DNA of 64,000 nt from Agrostemma githago (GCA_958450325.1 OY288241.1:37810778-37874777), one strand, 5' to 3'; positions 11,442 to 24,338 are shown, counted from the stretch's first letter. Program-made: numbers and translations. The notes: generated by a model from the letters alone, not told the origin.

Positions 11442-13251
11442 TGTAGACACCCGCATTTTGACTGTCAGGTGTCTATGGTAGTTTCCCAAAAAACACCCGA
11501 TGATGATCGGACGCTAACGTGTTTCTACGCGCTCGGATATGGGCTCAAATCCATTAGTTGTTAGCTAATGCACTTACGGTGTAAAAATCTCACAAAACTA
11601 ACCTCAAATCCAGGCCCAGCAGACCGTTCCGAGTCAAACCAGACTAATTTGGGCCAAAACCGACACCGGAAATGAAACCCACTTTTTTTACGATTGGGTC
11701 AACCCTGGTCAAAGTCATTTCCGAGGCATAAAAAACAGCCCTTCACAACATAAAAAGTCCAAGTCAAACACAAACCCATCAAAAACCCAGGTCACGGCCC
11801 AAAACAATGGACCCGCGCGACCCAGCTGGGCCACTCGATCGAGTGCCCCACCCACTCGATCGAGTGGGCCTATTTCGAGCCCGACTGCTGGCACAAAGGG
11901 CCACTCGACCGAGTCAAAATCGATTCATATCGCGATAGTTAATTCAAACGACTCAAAAACAATTTTCTCTTATTTTCACTCTAGTATTCCATATCGATTC
12001 AATAATCGAATATGGGATACAACGAGTATTCAAGTTTAGAATTGAGTATAAATTCCACAATATTTATGCCCAATTCATCAAATCATCAAAAATCAAAAAC
12101 AATCTCGCAATCGACAAAATTGCAAGAAACGAACCTGGTTCGTACAGGAGCCACTCGACCGAGTGCCTACGCCACTCGATCGAGTGACATCACCAAAACC
12201 GAGACAGAATGTCTCTTACGACCTCCACTCGGTCGAGTCTCACAGCGTCTCGGTCGAGTAGCAACGTACTCGGTTGAGTTAGTCAATAACTCGGTCGAGT
12301 AGGGTCCATAATACGAAACAGAATGTCTTTTACGACCTCCACTCGGTCGAGTCTCACAGTGACTCGGTCGAGTCGGTCGATAACTCGGTCGAGTAGGGTC
12401 GTAAAATCCGGACAGAACCTTTTTTCAGAGGTCCACTCGGTCGAGTCCCACAATGACTCGGTCGAGTGGCCCTTTATCACGTCAAACCGTGAGTCCTACA
12501 ATAGCATTCAAGTCTCGTTAATCGTTTTTCGTGACTTAATTGAACACGTGCCTAATTAATCACGTGAAAATCCTTTTCAAAACCTTGAATTAACTCGTTT
12601 GCATCATTTTATATCATTCAATATTTTGTAAACCGTTATATCGTTACCAACGCGTTTATTGTTTCTCTTGTCAATTTTAGTTGTTTATTTTATTGTATTA
12701 AAATGAACCCGCATGCTAAAATTCAACTTTGACGTTAGAATTAATTGCATTAAATTGACGTAGAAACCCTTTCAATTCCATTCACATGCTTCGGGAAAAC
12801 AATCCTTGCATAAGCATTCTCACCGAATCACTAACGCGCGTATTAGAGAGTCCATCGATATCCTAGTAGAGGCCGCTAGTGCGGGCGGGGTTGGGTGTCC
12901 TTCGTGGGCTTCCCAACACGTACTTTCACCCCTTACTCAGAACCTCGGTTTCCGGATGCCCGAAACCGTTGGCGCACGAGAGTCATTCAATACACGATAA
13001 CCGGTAGTGACGGTATCGGTATCCAATGCTAAGGGACGAGCCCAATAAAATCTGACATCGGAAATGGGCTGTATTTTGTATACGGCCCACTACGACATAG
13101 AGTGGGTTCGAACGGGCCCGAACTCCCACAATGTTCGGTGGTGACTTCACTTCGATTTAAATTTCCATTCGATCCGTTTTCATATGGAGATTCATTCGCC
13201 TATCCAAACCCGCGCGTGGCCGCGTCGGGGTGGACCTACGTCATGTCCACA
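11442..13251 (+). repeat. Element A 3' LTR (1810 bp)
   Basis: TGTAGACA...TGTCCACA ends. It contains about 14 palindromic motifs between 11832 and 12465, including perfect palindromes CACTCGATCGAGTG (11832-11845) and an 18-bp one at 11851-11868. AT-rich sequence with TATA-like stretches follows at 12600-12650. It ends against element B sequence; the following CCTGT is the candidate 5-bp TSD, but its partner is outside the window. Confidence 0.93.
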
Positions 13252-13581
13252 CCTGTTATCCGGGTGGGAGAACGTTGACGTTGCTTCCCACTGATTGTGG
13301 CTGTTATGTTTTAACATGGCAGGTGTATGTGTTTCCCTTCGGGTGGGCTAGCGAGTAGTTATGGATCCTGCTTGTTTTAATAAGATCACTTTATTATGGA
13401 TTGTTAAAAACCCTTTTTATGGATTTTATTTTATTTATTTTATTTTGTAGCCATTTTTATTTTATGGCTTATGTATTGACCTACCATTTTTATTTAATCA
13501 AGACATAGCTACAGTGTGTTATAATCCCACTTCTACAGTGTTTTCGCCATTGTATTGCGTTAGAATTCCTAGGGGATTACA
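13252..13581 (+). repeat. Element B 5' LTR, 3' remnant
   Basis: Aligns end to end with 23433-23762 and ends GGGGATTACA. Its left edge is the insertion point of element A. Confidence 0.92.
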
Positions 13582-13583
13582 GT

Positions 13584-13595
13584 TGGTATCAGAGC
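13584..13595 (+). other. Element B primer binding site (initiator tRNA-Met)
   Basis: TGGTATCAGAGC, 2 bp after the LTR end, is the standard complement of the plant initiator tRNA-Met 3' end. Confidence 0.92.
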
Positions 13596-14268
13596 ATCAC
13601 TGCTCCCAACGCTTACACCTGAAATTAGGGAAAATACCAGTAAATGATTTAAACAGTAAATAAAAATATTATTAGAAATGGGTAGAAACGAATAAGGACT
13701 TAACTGTTAGGATTATTAATTCTTGTAACTCAATGACTAGCATTGAATATTTGTTTATTTTATCGAGAAGAAGATGAAAGAACAAGATGTTGATATGTTG
13801 CTCCAGATCAGGACAAGACCTGCTTAGCACTCTCAACGCCTGCTGACTCAAGTGGACAACTTTGTGCTCCAAGAAAGAGGTCGATGGTGACTTTTCAGCT
13901 CCGGTTTAGTTTGCTCAAGCTACAGGTTAGATGATTAAGAGTAGATCCTTGTTCCGTGACGTTGCAGTAGTAGATCCAGATGGAGCGACCCAAGACTTGT
14001 GTGCTCGTTCCTCTACAAGAAGATGAAGTAATCCTTTTTGTTCCCTCGTGAACTCTGGAGGATCGAAGATTCTCCTCTGGTTCAAGAACTTAGTAATATA
14101 GGATCATCGATCCTTTTCTTCCTCCCTCTATTTCTTCCAATTCTTCTCTTATATATTCTCATCTTCATTCTCTTGGTGAATCCTTGTTCTATTCTTCTAT
14201 TCTACCATCTTTCTCTTGAGATTCTTTGGTTAGACAGGATTCTGTCTTAGTGAACCCGTGTTATAGAT
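13596..14268 (+). other. Element B internal region, left of CACTA insertion
   Basis: Leader-type sequence after the PBS, without a long reading frame or recognisable retroelement motif. Ends at GAT, the TSD of the CACTA element. Confidence 0.6.
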
Positions 14269-17200
14269 CACTAGTAGAAAAAAGGTCAATTGCGGCTCCA
14301 AATAATTACACATATGATGCATTTTTTATGATGCCTCGTATGGCGTGGCAGCAGATAGGATATTGAGGGGCAGCGTCTGAAAAACGCCGCCAATAAGTAT
14401 CTTTTTGTGCGGCGTTTTTAGGAAAGACGCCTCATATAGACCTCTTATTTGCGGCGTTATTTTATAAAAGACGCCTCAAATAGTCTTTTAAAAAAATGAA
14501 AAAAAAAATTATTGTAGTGGAAATGAATCAAAGATAAATTTAAAAATAATGAATTTTAATATTTAATCTTCCGTGGTATGCAAATTAATAAATTTACACA
14601 ACCAAATGTCAGACATCATCAATTCCAATCGACAACCCCGACATTTATACAACTCCAAAAAGTAATATAGATATGTTTCTAAATACTTGTACACTAAATT
14701 AAATTCTCAAAATTTAAAGTTAGCTAGTGTTATTAAAGCATAACGTCGACTTGTAAAATATGAAGCTCATTTCTTCCGCAATTCGTTCATCTCATCTTCA
14801 TTGTAGTTGTAGGGTTCCTCTTTGGGTGAGCTCAAAACCTAGAAAATGAGTAACTCACTTGGCCTCTAGACTTCAGACATCAACCGAACTGTTGGTTCAT
14901 TTATTCTTTTTTAAGTTTTTCTCCACAGAATATTCAATCAAAAGACAAAGCAGGAAGATAGAGTAATATTGTATACCGCTCAAACATGGGTCTGTCGGAA
15001 GTGAGAAAAGAAGTGACACCCCTTGTTCCTCCAAGAGCGAAGAATAACATTCCTAACTTTGGGTGAAGGTCCTTCGTTTCTGCTTTCTCTTCATACTAAC
15101 ATGATCGTGTTAGTAAAAGAAAATCAAGCGGCTATACTAATTCATTACACTACAAAAGATGTCGTTGTTTACGTACCACGTCGTCATATAACTTGACGCG
15201 GAAGCCAAGATAAGTATCATAGCCACTCATAGCAAATAGCACCACTGCCTAAATCCAACAAATGACCTCGTCAATATTTGCTCTTAATATAAACCACTGA
15301 ATTGATGAGTTACCATGTTGCCGGGATGACCGCAATGGATAAGCTCTCCAAAAAGTGCTGGTCTACTTAAAGAACACACGACAACCTATGTTAATCAGAC
15401 TTCCATATTCCCTTGTCTTCCCATGTTAGACTGACACTCAGCACTCAAACGTGATCAGAACACTCGGACATCGCATTTTAGACCAAATAGATGAACTTTA
15501 GCGCAAATCAATTATAAAAAAATTCCTTGAAAAAGCAGGAAATACAGAAGAGCGCGTAACTGATATGCTTCTTACAAGCGGAGAGAAATGGTTATTAATC
15601 TTTAATTGTGAGGTTGACAGCTGCATACAATCAATGAGTTAAGTTAATTGGCATCATCAATCTTCAAAGACAATGAAAATTAGCAGTAAGAATCAACCAT
15701 CAGCAGCTAGTGGTGCTAAAAAGTTGTCCGGCCTGGCAAATCGGACCGACCCAAATTTAAACTTGCAAACCAAAGGGAACATAATAAAATAGATGCTACC
15801 TTTAATGATAACGGAACAGGGCAGATTGAATCTGCCATGATGTGTGATATCTTCCTGATATGAGGATCAGTCGTCCTCCCAGAAGAACTTCAAGTGTGTC
15901 ATATCAGTCCAGGCTACTTGCTTCCTGAATTTGGGATATGGCAGCACTCGCTGCAAACATACAACCACATGCACAGGCACAAAAACGAAACACAAGTGTC
16001 CAAAAACTGGACTTGAAAATAACTGCTAACTATCTGGCCCATCCATGCCATGAATAGACCAATGTGTCATCACTCCAATCCTCAAAGAACGACTGAAAAT
16101 GGCAAGGGTAAAAGAACAGGGGACTAGGGTGTCTATTTTCAATCAATACTAATAATGATAACGTATTTGAGCAATAATCTTATTTTTGTTCAAAGCTGGA
16201 GAGATAAGAACATAAGGTGGGAGGAATTAAGAGCACATATATTCCTTCTATAGAACGGAGTGATTAATTAAAATTAAAAAGGGTATAGAACCGACAAATG
16301 ATAGAGAGAACGAAAGAAAGGTGGAGTAATAAAAATGGTTCATTTTTTACACGACTGTCCATATATCATACTCCATATACTGAAAAAAAAAAAAAGATTT
16401 TTCATTTCACTGAGACAAAAAAGAGAAGATATAATAACAAAGGATAATGAGATGCACTTCTCTTTAAAGAAGAGGGTCCTGAGATGCTTTAGCCGACATT
16501 AGAATATTTTTTATTTCGATACTTCACTAGATTCAACATAGCTCACAACAAAAGAATGAGAAAATGAGAGAAAGAACTATCACCCTCAAAAATCATCAAC
16601 AATCCAAATACAGAACATAAATTGAAATCAACATGGACGTGAAATATACAATTAAACCGGTTAAGGTCACACATGATATCAACATCTTCCTGGAGGATAA
16701 AAAAAGATTAATTACTAAAATATTGGAATGAATACCAAATCAATGGACATTACAATAAACAAATAAAAGTCACATTCTTTGCAACACAAATAGTTCTTTG
16801 CACCACCAAAACATGAAACATTGAAACACTAGCCAGCAACCTATAATGAAGTAATAGCCATAAAATATGTATCCGGGTAAGGCTTTTAGTTATATTGTGA
16901 TTTATGATTGAATCAACACTGAATATAATGAAATGCTACATAATAAGAACCAACAATAAGAGAACAAACTGATCTAATTTTCCTGTACCGTTTGAAGATA
17001 GGTGTGTGCATGCTCAACAGATAAGATACGAATTATGGACAAGAGCTACAGGCCTCAATTTTATAATAAAACATCAGTTAAGAAATCAATGTCAATTCCC
17101 AAGAGCATAGTAAAAATGTAGTTCCTACTACTTTACTCACATACTCTAAGAGAACAAAAAAATCAACTACTGCTCAATTGCTCATTAGAAAAAACAAAAT

Positions 17201-17932
17201 AAAAGATGATAGTTGATTTCAGCTTAAAACTTTAACTAATTGTTATAAACCATTTCTTTTACTTATTTTTCCTTCTAAACAATCAAGAGTATATGAAGCT
17301 ACAAAAAAATACAGAACAATTAATTAAACCAAATAAAGGTGACATTTAATTCATAAATAAACAACCCTGTGATTTCAAACCCTAGAGATAATCAATCAAT
17401 CAAATAAAATTAAAATAATCAAACAAAAAAGCCGACCTAAATAAAATATTCATAAACAAACCCCTTAATCTAATCTAATCAAATCAAATCAAATCAATCA
17501 TCAAATCGAACATTAAAAACACAAACAAATCGATTGAAGTTGTGATTTACCGCAACAGATCTCGGCTAAAACAACAATCAACGAGAGAGATCGACGTCGG
17601 GGGATGCGAATCAAAGGTTGACGGCGGTGATTTGGGGAAGTGTAAGCGAGATGGAGGTGAGAGTGAACGTATTCTGAGGTTTGAGAGTTGTATTAGGGTA
17701 GAGAAATGAAAGTTGGAGCGAGATTCTTTCTTTTCTTATTAACAAAATACTGAGGCATCGTCTAATTAAAAGTAGATGCCACAAATTTTAATTTTTTAAA
17801 TGGTACCGCATCTTATCTTACTAAGAAAAACGTATGTCCTCAATTCTTATTTTTTTAAAGTGATAAAATTTGCTGCTATTTGACTAAAACGCAGCAAAAG
17901 AGGAGCAACAATTGACCTTTTTTCTACTAGTG
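14269..17932. mobile_element. Non-autonomous CACTA (En/Spm) DNA transposon
   Basis: The ends are 24-bp perfect terminal inverted repeats beginning CACTAGTAGAAAAAAGG (14269-14292 and 17909-17932). They are flanked by the 3-bp target duplication GAT (14266-14268 and 17933-17935), as CACTA elements make. Subterminal zones carry repeated GCGGCGTT / GACGCCTC / GATGC motifs in both orientations, the usual transposase-binding layout. No transposase frame is present in 3.66 kb, so it needs an autonomous partner. The interior is AT-rich; its right part (17530-17710) looks like the 5' end of a plant gene on the minus strand. Confidence 0.93.
17540..17710 (-). other. Possible captured 5' end of a host gene inside the CACTA element
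   Basis: Read on the minus strand, the segment is pyrimidine-rich and GC-richer than its surroundings. It ends in a donor-like GCG|GTAAATC at about 17552, followed by AT-rich intron-like sequence. It resembles a plant 5' UTR with first-intron donor. No ATG-initiated protein can be read, so the source gene is not identified. Confidence 0.35.
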
Positions 17933-17935
17933 GAT

Positions 17936-20233
17936 GTTTGAGGTTTAGTAAACCCTTGTTACCTGGTTTGAGGATTTTGAGTCTGCCCTACTTTCTAAGC
18001 AAGTAAGAAATTCTTGAGGATTAATTTGAATAGCAAAATGTTGCTTGATGGAATTAGGATGATACTTTAGACACTGAACCTTAAGTTATAGGTTACCTTG
18101 ATTATTTTGGGGTACTTAGAGTTGGATATATTTGGGAGCAGTAAGAGAGTATGTCATATTTGATGGATACCTAGTACCTAACCTAGAACCAAACTAAGGG
18201 TAACTGATAATGTTACTTTGGATTCTTTACCTAATGCTTATTTAATGGATGCATCGCGAATATTTGGGATCATAGAGTATTGTTTAAGGTGTTAGACTGA
18301 GTGTTGTGGTACCATTGAAGGTTTTCATTAATGTCGTTAGAAATTTTGGTTGACATAGATTACCCGTATTTCTTAAGGATTAGATCATTGATCGTTGTTT
18401 AAGGTTGTAACCTATGAACTTTGGGGTTGAGTGATCTAACTTGGGATAAATTGTTGTTGTCCCTAGAGAAGAGAACTACCTTGCACAATCACAGTTTGGT
18501 TTTATTGTGCTGTTTTGAGGAATATTATAATACGGATCATCTTATTGGGACTGTTATAACCTTAGACCAACGAGATTGTGGCTTCGTTGATTTAATAAAA
18601 TATTTTGGTGGTTTCGCTGATACAATATGAAATTTGGTGGAATTTTTAGAAACCTTATCCCAATGACGTGTTTGAAGATGTGAGTGTTTGCGCCATTACC
18701 TATAGGTTTGAGCGTATTTGAGGATTTGTTATACTTTCCTCAACTTCTTTACTTGTGGCATTATAAACATGTTGGTAATCATTTTGAGGATTCTGTGCCC
18801 AAGCATTGTTATATTGGTGGACCTTGTTTAGTGTTCCTTACTCAAGAAATTTGGAGCATACCACGAGTTCAAACCTTATGAGTTTTGAAATTAGGAGCCT
18901 TATCGATCAAGGGTTTGGGTATGTTTTTTTAACCATTGGAATCTTAATTGTGGATTTGATTCTAAAGCATTTGTGGATTAGTATCGTGTCGCTTGAACGA
19001 TTGGATAGTCACGTAAGACATTTTTGGAGATAGTGACCGAGTAGTACCACCTAGTGCATAATATTGGACTTAACGCTATTTGATGGAAATTAGGGACCCG
19101 GGTTATGGGAGTCGTACCGGAAATCTCGAGATGGTTAATTTAATTCTTCAATCCTTGAGAGTTCTTTTTGACTCTCAAATTCGTCCTCCCCTTAGCTTCT
19201 CTTGAATCTCGCTTCTTCTTCTTCTTCTTCAGCCAATCCCTTTCAACTTCTTTATCGGGTTTGAAAACTTTTGTTTCGATTTGTCGTTGACTTTGACTCT
19301 ATTTATCCATTTATTATTTTCCCCAGACTTGTGTTATGAAAAGTTTACTAATCTACAAATTTTTGATTTTCATGAAATTTTAACATTTTGAAGCATAATT
19401 TCAAATTATAAAACTGCCCATTTTGTAAAAACTTTGAACAATTTAGCATTTTGGGTTTTCGTGAAATTTTAACACCTTGAGTTATAAATTTCATAACCGT
19501 ATACTTCGTTTTTGTTTTATTTTTGGTTGATAACACATGTTTAGACCTGTTTCGAAATGCCTTAACAAATTATTTCAAAGTATTTTGAAATTGATTCAAA
19601 TTTTGATTTTTCAAGCGAATGGAATTTTATGAAGACTTTCACATTTCCAAAAACTTCGATTTCTATATGATTATGACATAAAACCTTTTAACTTTGTCGA
19701 AATTATTTTGTATGTTCAAATTTGATAACATTTTTGAAAACTTTCACAATTACTTTGATAACATTTCCAAAATTTTAACATTTTGAAATTAGTTTCCGTT
19801 TTATTGTTGGTGGACTTTTGAATCTGTTATTGAAATTTTTTGACGACTGGTTTGATTTTTTTACTAACTATAAATTTTGATTCCTCCAAACAGAATTTTG
19901 TTTCATCATAAAAAGAATTATAATGAAATTTCTTAAGCAAAAATTGTTTTACTTTTGTTTTGAAAATGTTTGGTTACCCAATTTTCTCCGAGTTCATTTA
20001 CAAATATTATTTGACGTCGATATTTTATCAAATAACTTTACTTTACGATTTCACTATTTAAAAAAAAAATAAACTCCGGGTAGCTTAGCCCAAATCCTCT
20101 TGGAATAAATTTATGCGTTTGAATTCGAATCACTTCGAAAGTTGTAAAATTTTCTTTTAAAACAAAGTTCTTCACAAATTGGCATCCCCATCTTTTTGAG
20201 TGGGGTAATCTTGATTTCTTTCTGCTTATTCTT
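17936..20233 (+). other. Element B internal region, right of CACTA insertion
   Basis: About 2.3 kb without retroelement domains. The longest frames are under 80 codons and look random. 19330-20000 contains many TTTTGAAA / AACATTTTGAAA runs. I see no gene. Confidence 0.6.
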
Positions 20234-20270
20234 AGTTTCGGGGACGAAACTTTCTTTTAGTGGGGAGGAT
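20234..20270 (+). other. Element B hairpin and polypurine tract
   Basis: Arms AGTTTCG (20234-20240) and CGAAACT (20245-20251) can form a 7-bp stem. AGTGGGGAGGAT (20259-20270) then abuts the LTR. The same hairpin plus PPT arrangement occurs in element D. Confidence 0.75.
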
Positions 20271-23200
20271 TGTAACACCCGCCATTTTTCCTGGCGTTTT
20301 ATTCTTTCCGTTATGACTTCGTCATAACTTTGTCAAATTTTGGCCTTATGTTTCTCCATTTTACCAAACTTTATTTTTATTTTTGAGTTCAATGATATTT
20401 ATTTATATTTTAAAAAGATTTTTAATTCTTTTAAATCCATTTATTTGATTTTCCTCGTAGGCTATTTATTTTCCGCGAGAAATTCTATTTCTCTACGAAT
20501 TAACGTTTTTAAGCTCGGATTTAAGTTATTCCTCTTCCTAAAAATGTTTAAATACATTTATATAATATTTTCAAATAAGAAATATTTCTACTTACTAAAA
20601 ACAAGCCATTTATGATTTTTATTACGAAGTTCGTAAATAATTATTTTCCAACGCGCGGTTTACTTGAATTGCTTTGAAATAAATTTTACGATTTTACGAT
20701 TCTTCTTTTCATCAACTTACAAATTATTTGGGACCTTTTCCCCATGTTTTGGACCGACCCATCTCCTTGTCGCACGTTTACTACGTTTTCATCTTTACGT
20801 TTCATTTTATTACGTTAAAACGTAATTATTTTCTTTTCATTTATTTGATACATTATGATCAACCTTTCATTCTCCCACCTATCACTATTTTGGCTGGTCA
20901 TTTGGTATATTTCTAGATAGTTTTCATCAAAATTTATCATCATTTATGCTTAGAAACCATCCATTTCTTTCTTACATTCATTTCTCTCATAAACAAAAAA
21001 AATACTCTTTCAATTCCCTCAAAAAAACGTGACATCCTCCAGCAGTCCTAGGCTGATTCTTGCTCCAATTCGAGTCATAATCGTCTCGTTTTCATCGTCA
21101 AATTAATCGTCATTGCGATCCTTCCGTTAAGGTAATAATCGATGTTGTTTTTGATCGTTATTCTCCTTGATTTTCTTGGTTTTTCTCATGGTATTTTTCT
21201 GCCATGATTTTCATGTGTTAAGGATTTGTGGACGATCCCGAGGCCGACGAGTATATTATCGATTCCGTTTTGGGCTTGAGGTAACGTCGATGTTACTCGG
21301 TATTACTTGATTTTATTTGTGTAATTGCGTGTATATAATTATAATTTTATTTTTGAAAATATATGTATGTCACATAATCTTGAAAGTTTTTAAAAGTTGG
21401 AAATTTGCATGTTTTGGTAATTTTTATCGCTTTTACGAGATTAACGATTAAATCGTCATATTAATTTGTAAAATCGTAATATTCGGCCAAAACTTGTAAT
21501 ATATGATTTTATTCTGTAAAAATGAGATTTTTGATTATTTTTAATAATTTGGTATTTTTCTGATATTTTTGATATCGATTATTGAATTATTACCGTTATC
21601 GGACAAAAACGATTAAAAACCAATTTTTAGTTCTAGTACTTAAACATTTTATTTTAATCTGATTTTTGACGTGGTGAAACTTTCTGGTAAAATAGAATTT
21701 TTCTGAAATATTTCATAATTTTTCGAAATTGTTAAGTGGATGAATTAATTAATCAATTTAAATCATCGTTTACCGTTAAAACCGCGTTTGTTGTTTAAAT
21801 TCTCAAATTCTGGTCTTTGGATTAAATCTGAAAAAAATATGATTTTGATGATTTCATAATAACATGTAATTTTATGCTTTTTAGTGCTTTAATAAAATGT
21901 TAGGACGAAAAGTTTTATTAATGGAATCGTTAATTGTGAAAACGGGTTTTAAATGACGGTTTTATGGGAATTTGGTAAATCTGGAACTTTCAAAAATCTG
22001 GAAAATTAGTATATTCTGGAAAATGATGATTTTTAAGTTTAATAATAATTTTTGGACATTAATACTTAAATCGTTTTGTAATTACTATTTTTATTAATCG
22101 TTATTGTCGAGATTAGACGATTAACGAGAAAATCCTTTAGAAACCGAGACTAAGCATTCTGGAAAATTTTCTTTTCTGGACAGAATGCCCATAAATATAT
22201 TTTAGCTATTTTACGTAATTTTTGTACTATTTATTAAAGTCTTTAATTAATAAGTATTGATTTTGGACAAATTACGATTTATCGTTAAAATGATTTGTCT
22301 TACCTAAAAGATTTATTTTTCCAGCTATTTTGAAAATATTTAAATCTAAAACTTTAAGAGTTAAATCATCCCTTAACATACTCTAAATATATTTGTTGGT
22401 TTAATTAAATAAAGATGTCAAATATTTAATTTGATATTTGCCGTAAAATCCTATTTATAATTTTATTGTCGAAACTAATAATAATTAGGGAATTTTAGCT
22501 TTGTAACTTTTGAAAACACCCTGATTAGTAGTATTAAATGCTAAAGACATTTTTAATCATTTCATAACACTTGTACGATATTTTAATAGTTTCATAAACC
22601 CAATTGTTCACGTTTTAGAAATTAATATCGTTAAGGTCGAAAGTATTAGTTTTATAAATCTATATCGTTTACTAAAATGTTGAATTAGTATAAACTAATA
22701 TTTTCGCTGTTTTGATATGATTCTATTTTTGTAAAGTTTCTAAAAATAGATAGTTTTCTCTTTTAGAATATAATGGTTACTCCTTTTCTCTCCATATTAT
22801 TTATAATGTTTATATCTTTTGAATATCGATAATGGCTTTGTTATGGAGTTATGGAATAAGGACAAGTGTGAGGTTAGTGTAATATATTATAGGGTTTACG
22901 GTTTTGCCATCAACTATAAGGCTAGTGTATCAGGAATCGGTACATTGGTTGTTGAACCGGGTGACAGGTATCCCGGGAGTTTTGTACATTTTGACCTTAA
23001 GCTTAGGCCTCGCAGTAAGTCGCCGTCATAAGTTGAACTGGGTGACAGGTAATCCCAGGATGGGTTTGCATTATCTTAAACTAGGGTCACGCATTTATAA
23101 GTCGCCGCTCTATTATGGTTGAGTAGCCTAGTTAGAGACCGAAGTTTGATTTGTTTGAACTAAGTTCTCGAAGCTAGTTTTTAGTATTCTCCTAGTGAAA

Positions 23201-23762
23201 GTCTAGCATTCATCACTACTCCTATCCATAACGCCATTTGAATATTTTTATTATTATCGATATAATTTTGATTTGCAGGTTGGCAAATATTTTACGTTTT
23301 CTCCGGAAAACTCATTTTTCTTATATTGTTTCGATACATGAAGTTTTTCACTGTAAACTTATTTTCATTATAATGTTTTACTGTTTTCCGTTTTTACTAT
23401 TTTTCCTATAATAGTAATTACAGTTTTAAAATCCTGTTATGCGGCTGGGAGAACGTTGACGTTGCTCCCCACTGATTGTGGCTGTTATGTTTTAACATGG
23501 CAGGTGTATGTGTTTTCCTTCGGGTGGGCTAGCGAGCAGTTATGGATCCTGCTTGTTTTAATAAGATCACTGTATTATGGATTGTTAAAAACCCTTTTTA
23601 TGGATTTTATTTTATTTATTTTATTTTGTAGCCATTTTTATTTTATGGCTTATGTATTGACCTACCATTTTTATTTAATCAAGACATAGCTACAGTGTGT
23701 TATAATCCCACTTCTACAGTATTTCCGCCACTGTATTGCGTTAGAATTCCTAGGGGATTACA
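20271..23762 (+). repeat. Element B 3' LTR (3492 bp)
   Basis: Begins TGTAACACCC, ends GGGGATTACA. Unusually long and AT-rich, with no coding sequence. The last 330 bp match the 5' remnant. The 3' flank CCATG is the candidate TSD but its partner is outside the window. Confidence 0.9.
22945..23107 (+). repeat. Degenerate tandem duplication within element B LTR
   Basis: Two copies of about 80 bp (from 22949 and from 23030) share GTTGAACYGGGTGACAGGTA, then a CTTAA element and AAGTCGCCG at their ends. Confidence 0.7.
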
Positions 23763-24338
23763 CCATGTCTAAGACTGACCAGACTTTCGAGGGATAAAAT
23801 GTCTAGTTAAGGCATAAAAGTTCGGACCCTTAACCAGTCAAGGCGTAAAAGTGCGGACCCTTGACCCCAAACAACATATCCATAGACTCATAAGGGTATT
23901 CCATATGGAATGGTCAACCCTTAGCAAATAACATGAAACCATGTCAGGGTACTATGTAGGCCAATAACCTGAAACCTACCCAGTTTGGTATTGCTTTTCT
24001 CGAGTAAACTAATAACCTGAAATCTACTCGATATCTTTTACACTAGCCATACCATATATAATATGGAACAAGGTCCAAAAGATAATATCTGGGCACCATG
24101 GATAACCCCATGTTAACATGTCAACCGCTCATAACCGAGCAATAAATTTTAATAGAATCAATACAAATAAAGTATAATAGAATTGCTAGAGTATAAGATA
24201 AATTTTCACCATGAAAATCAATATCGCTTAAAACAACCATTTATCAAAGGTATATTATTCGAACATGAGGACTAAATAAATTTCATGCAACCATATAATT
24301 AAATGAACAACATTATCAATTACTATATTTTATACTCT
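23763..24338. other. Anonymous spacer between elements B and D
   Basis: No gene seen. It contains two short imperfect direct repeats: AAGGCRTAAAAGTKCGGACC near 23801 and 23840, and AATAACCTGAAAYCTACYC near 23961 and 24010. It is the pre-insertion flank of D, continuing at 56517. Confidence 0.5.

Larger units (their letters stand above)
1..13251 (+). mobile_element. Element A: Tat/Ogre-like Ty3/Gypsy LTR retrotransposon, 5' end cut by window
   Basis: The LTRs match each other (1-1107 against 12165-13251), a tRNA-Arg-type PBS follows the 5' LTR, and a polypurine tract precedes the 3' LTR at 11442. Plus-strand order is gag, protease, RT, RNase H, second RNase H, integrase. A minus-strand spliced gene lies between integrase and the 3' LTR. 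The second RNase H and the tRNA-Arg PBS place it in the Tat clade near Ogre, but I see no ORF upstream of gag as in classical Ogre. About 723 bp of 5' LTR lie outside the window, giving a full length near 14 kb. It sits inside the 5' LTR of element B: sequence resumes at 13252 with the B LTR sequence also found at 23433. All plus-strand genes are broken. Confidence 0.93.
13252..23762 (+). mobile_element. Element B: non-autonomous Tekay-like LTR retrotransposon
   Basis: 5' LTR remnant 13252-13581 matches 23433-23762 with about nine mismatches in 330 bp. An initiator-Met PBS follows. The 3' LTR (20271-23762) starts TGTAACACCC after a GTGGGGAGGAT purine tract. The internal region, without the inserted CACTA element, is only about 3 kb and has no gag or pol. 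The termini, PBS and the TTCGGGGACGAA hairpin before the PPT are those of Tekay/Del-type chromovirus Gypsy elements. It is therefore a large-LTR derivative that would need proteins from a relative. The left part of the 5' LTR is separated by element A. Confidence 0.85.

Noticed and set aside
11832..12465. CRISPR array or satellite based on the ACTCGGTCGAGT repeats
   Set aside because: Spacing is irregular, the repeat is only 12 bp, and it is confined to an LTR in plant DNA.
13584..13595. tRNA-Met gene fragment
   Set aside because: Only the 12-nt complement of the tRNA 3' end, in PBS position after an LTR; no cloverleaf around it.
14038..14250. Small membrane protein gene at 14038-14250
   Set aside because: Hydrophobic frame from T-rich sequence in the noncoding part of element B; no start context, homologue or neighbour supports it.
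20340..20916. Hydrophobic short ORFs in the B LTR
   Set aside because: AT-rich sequence gives Phe/Ile/Leu-rich frames by chance; they lie in an LTR.
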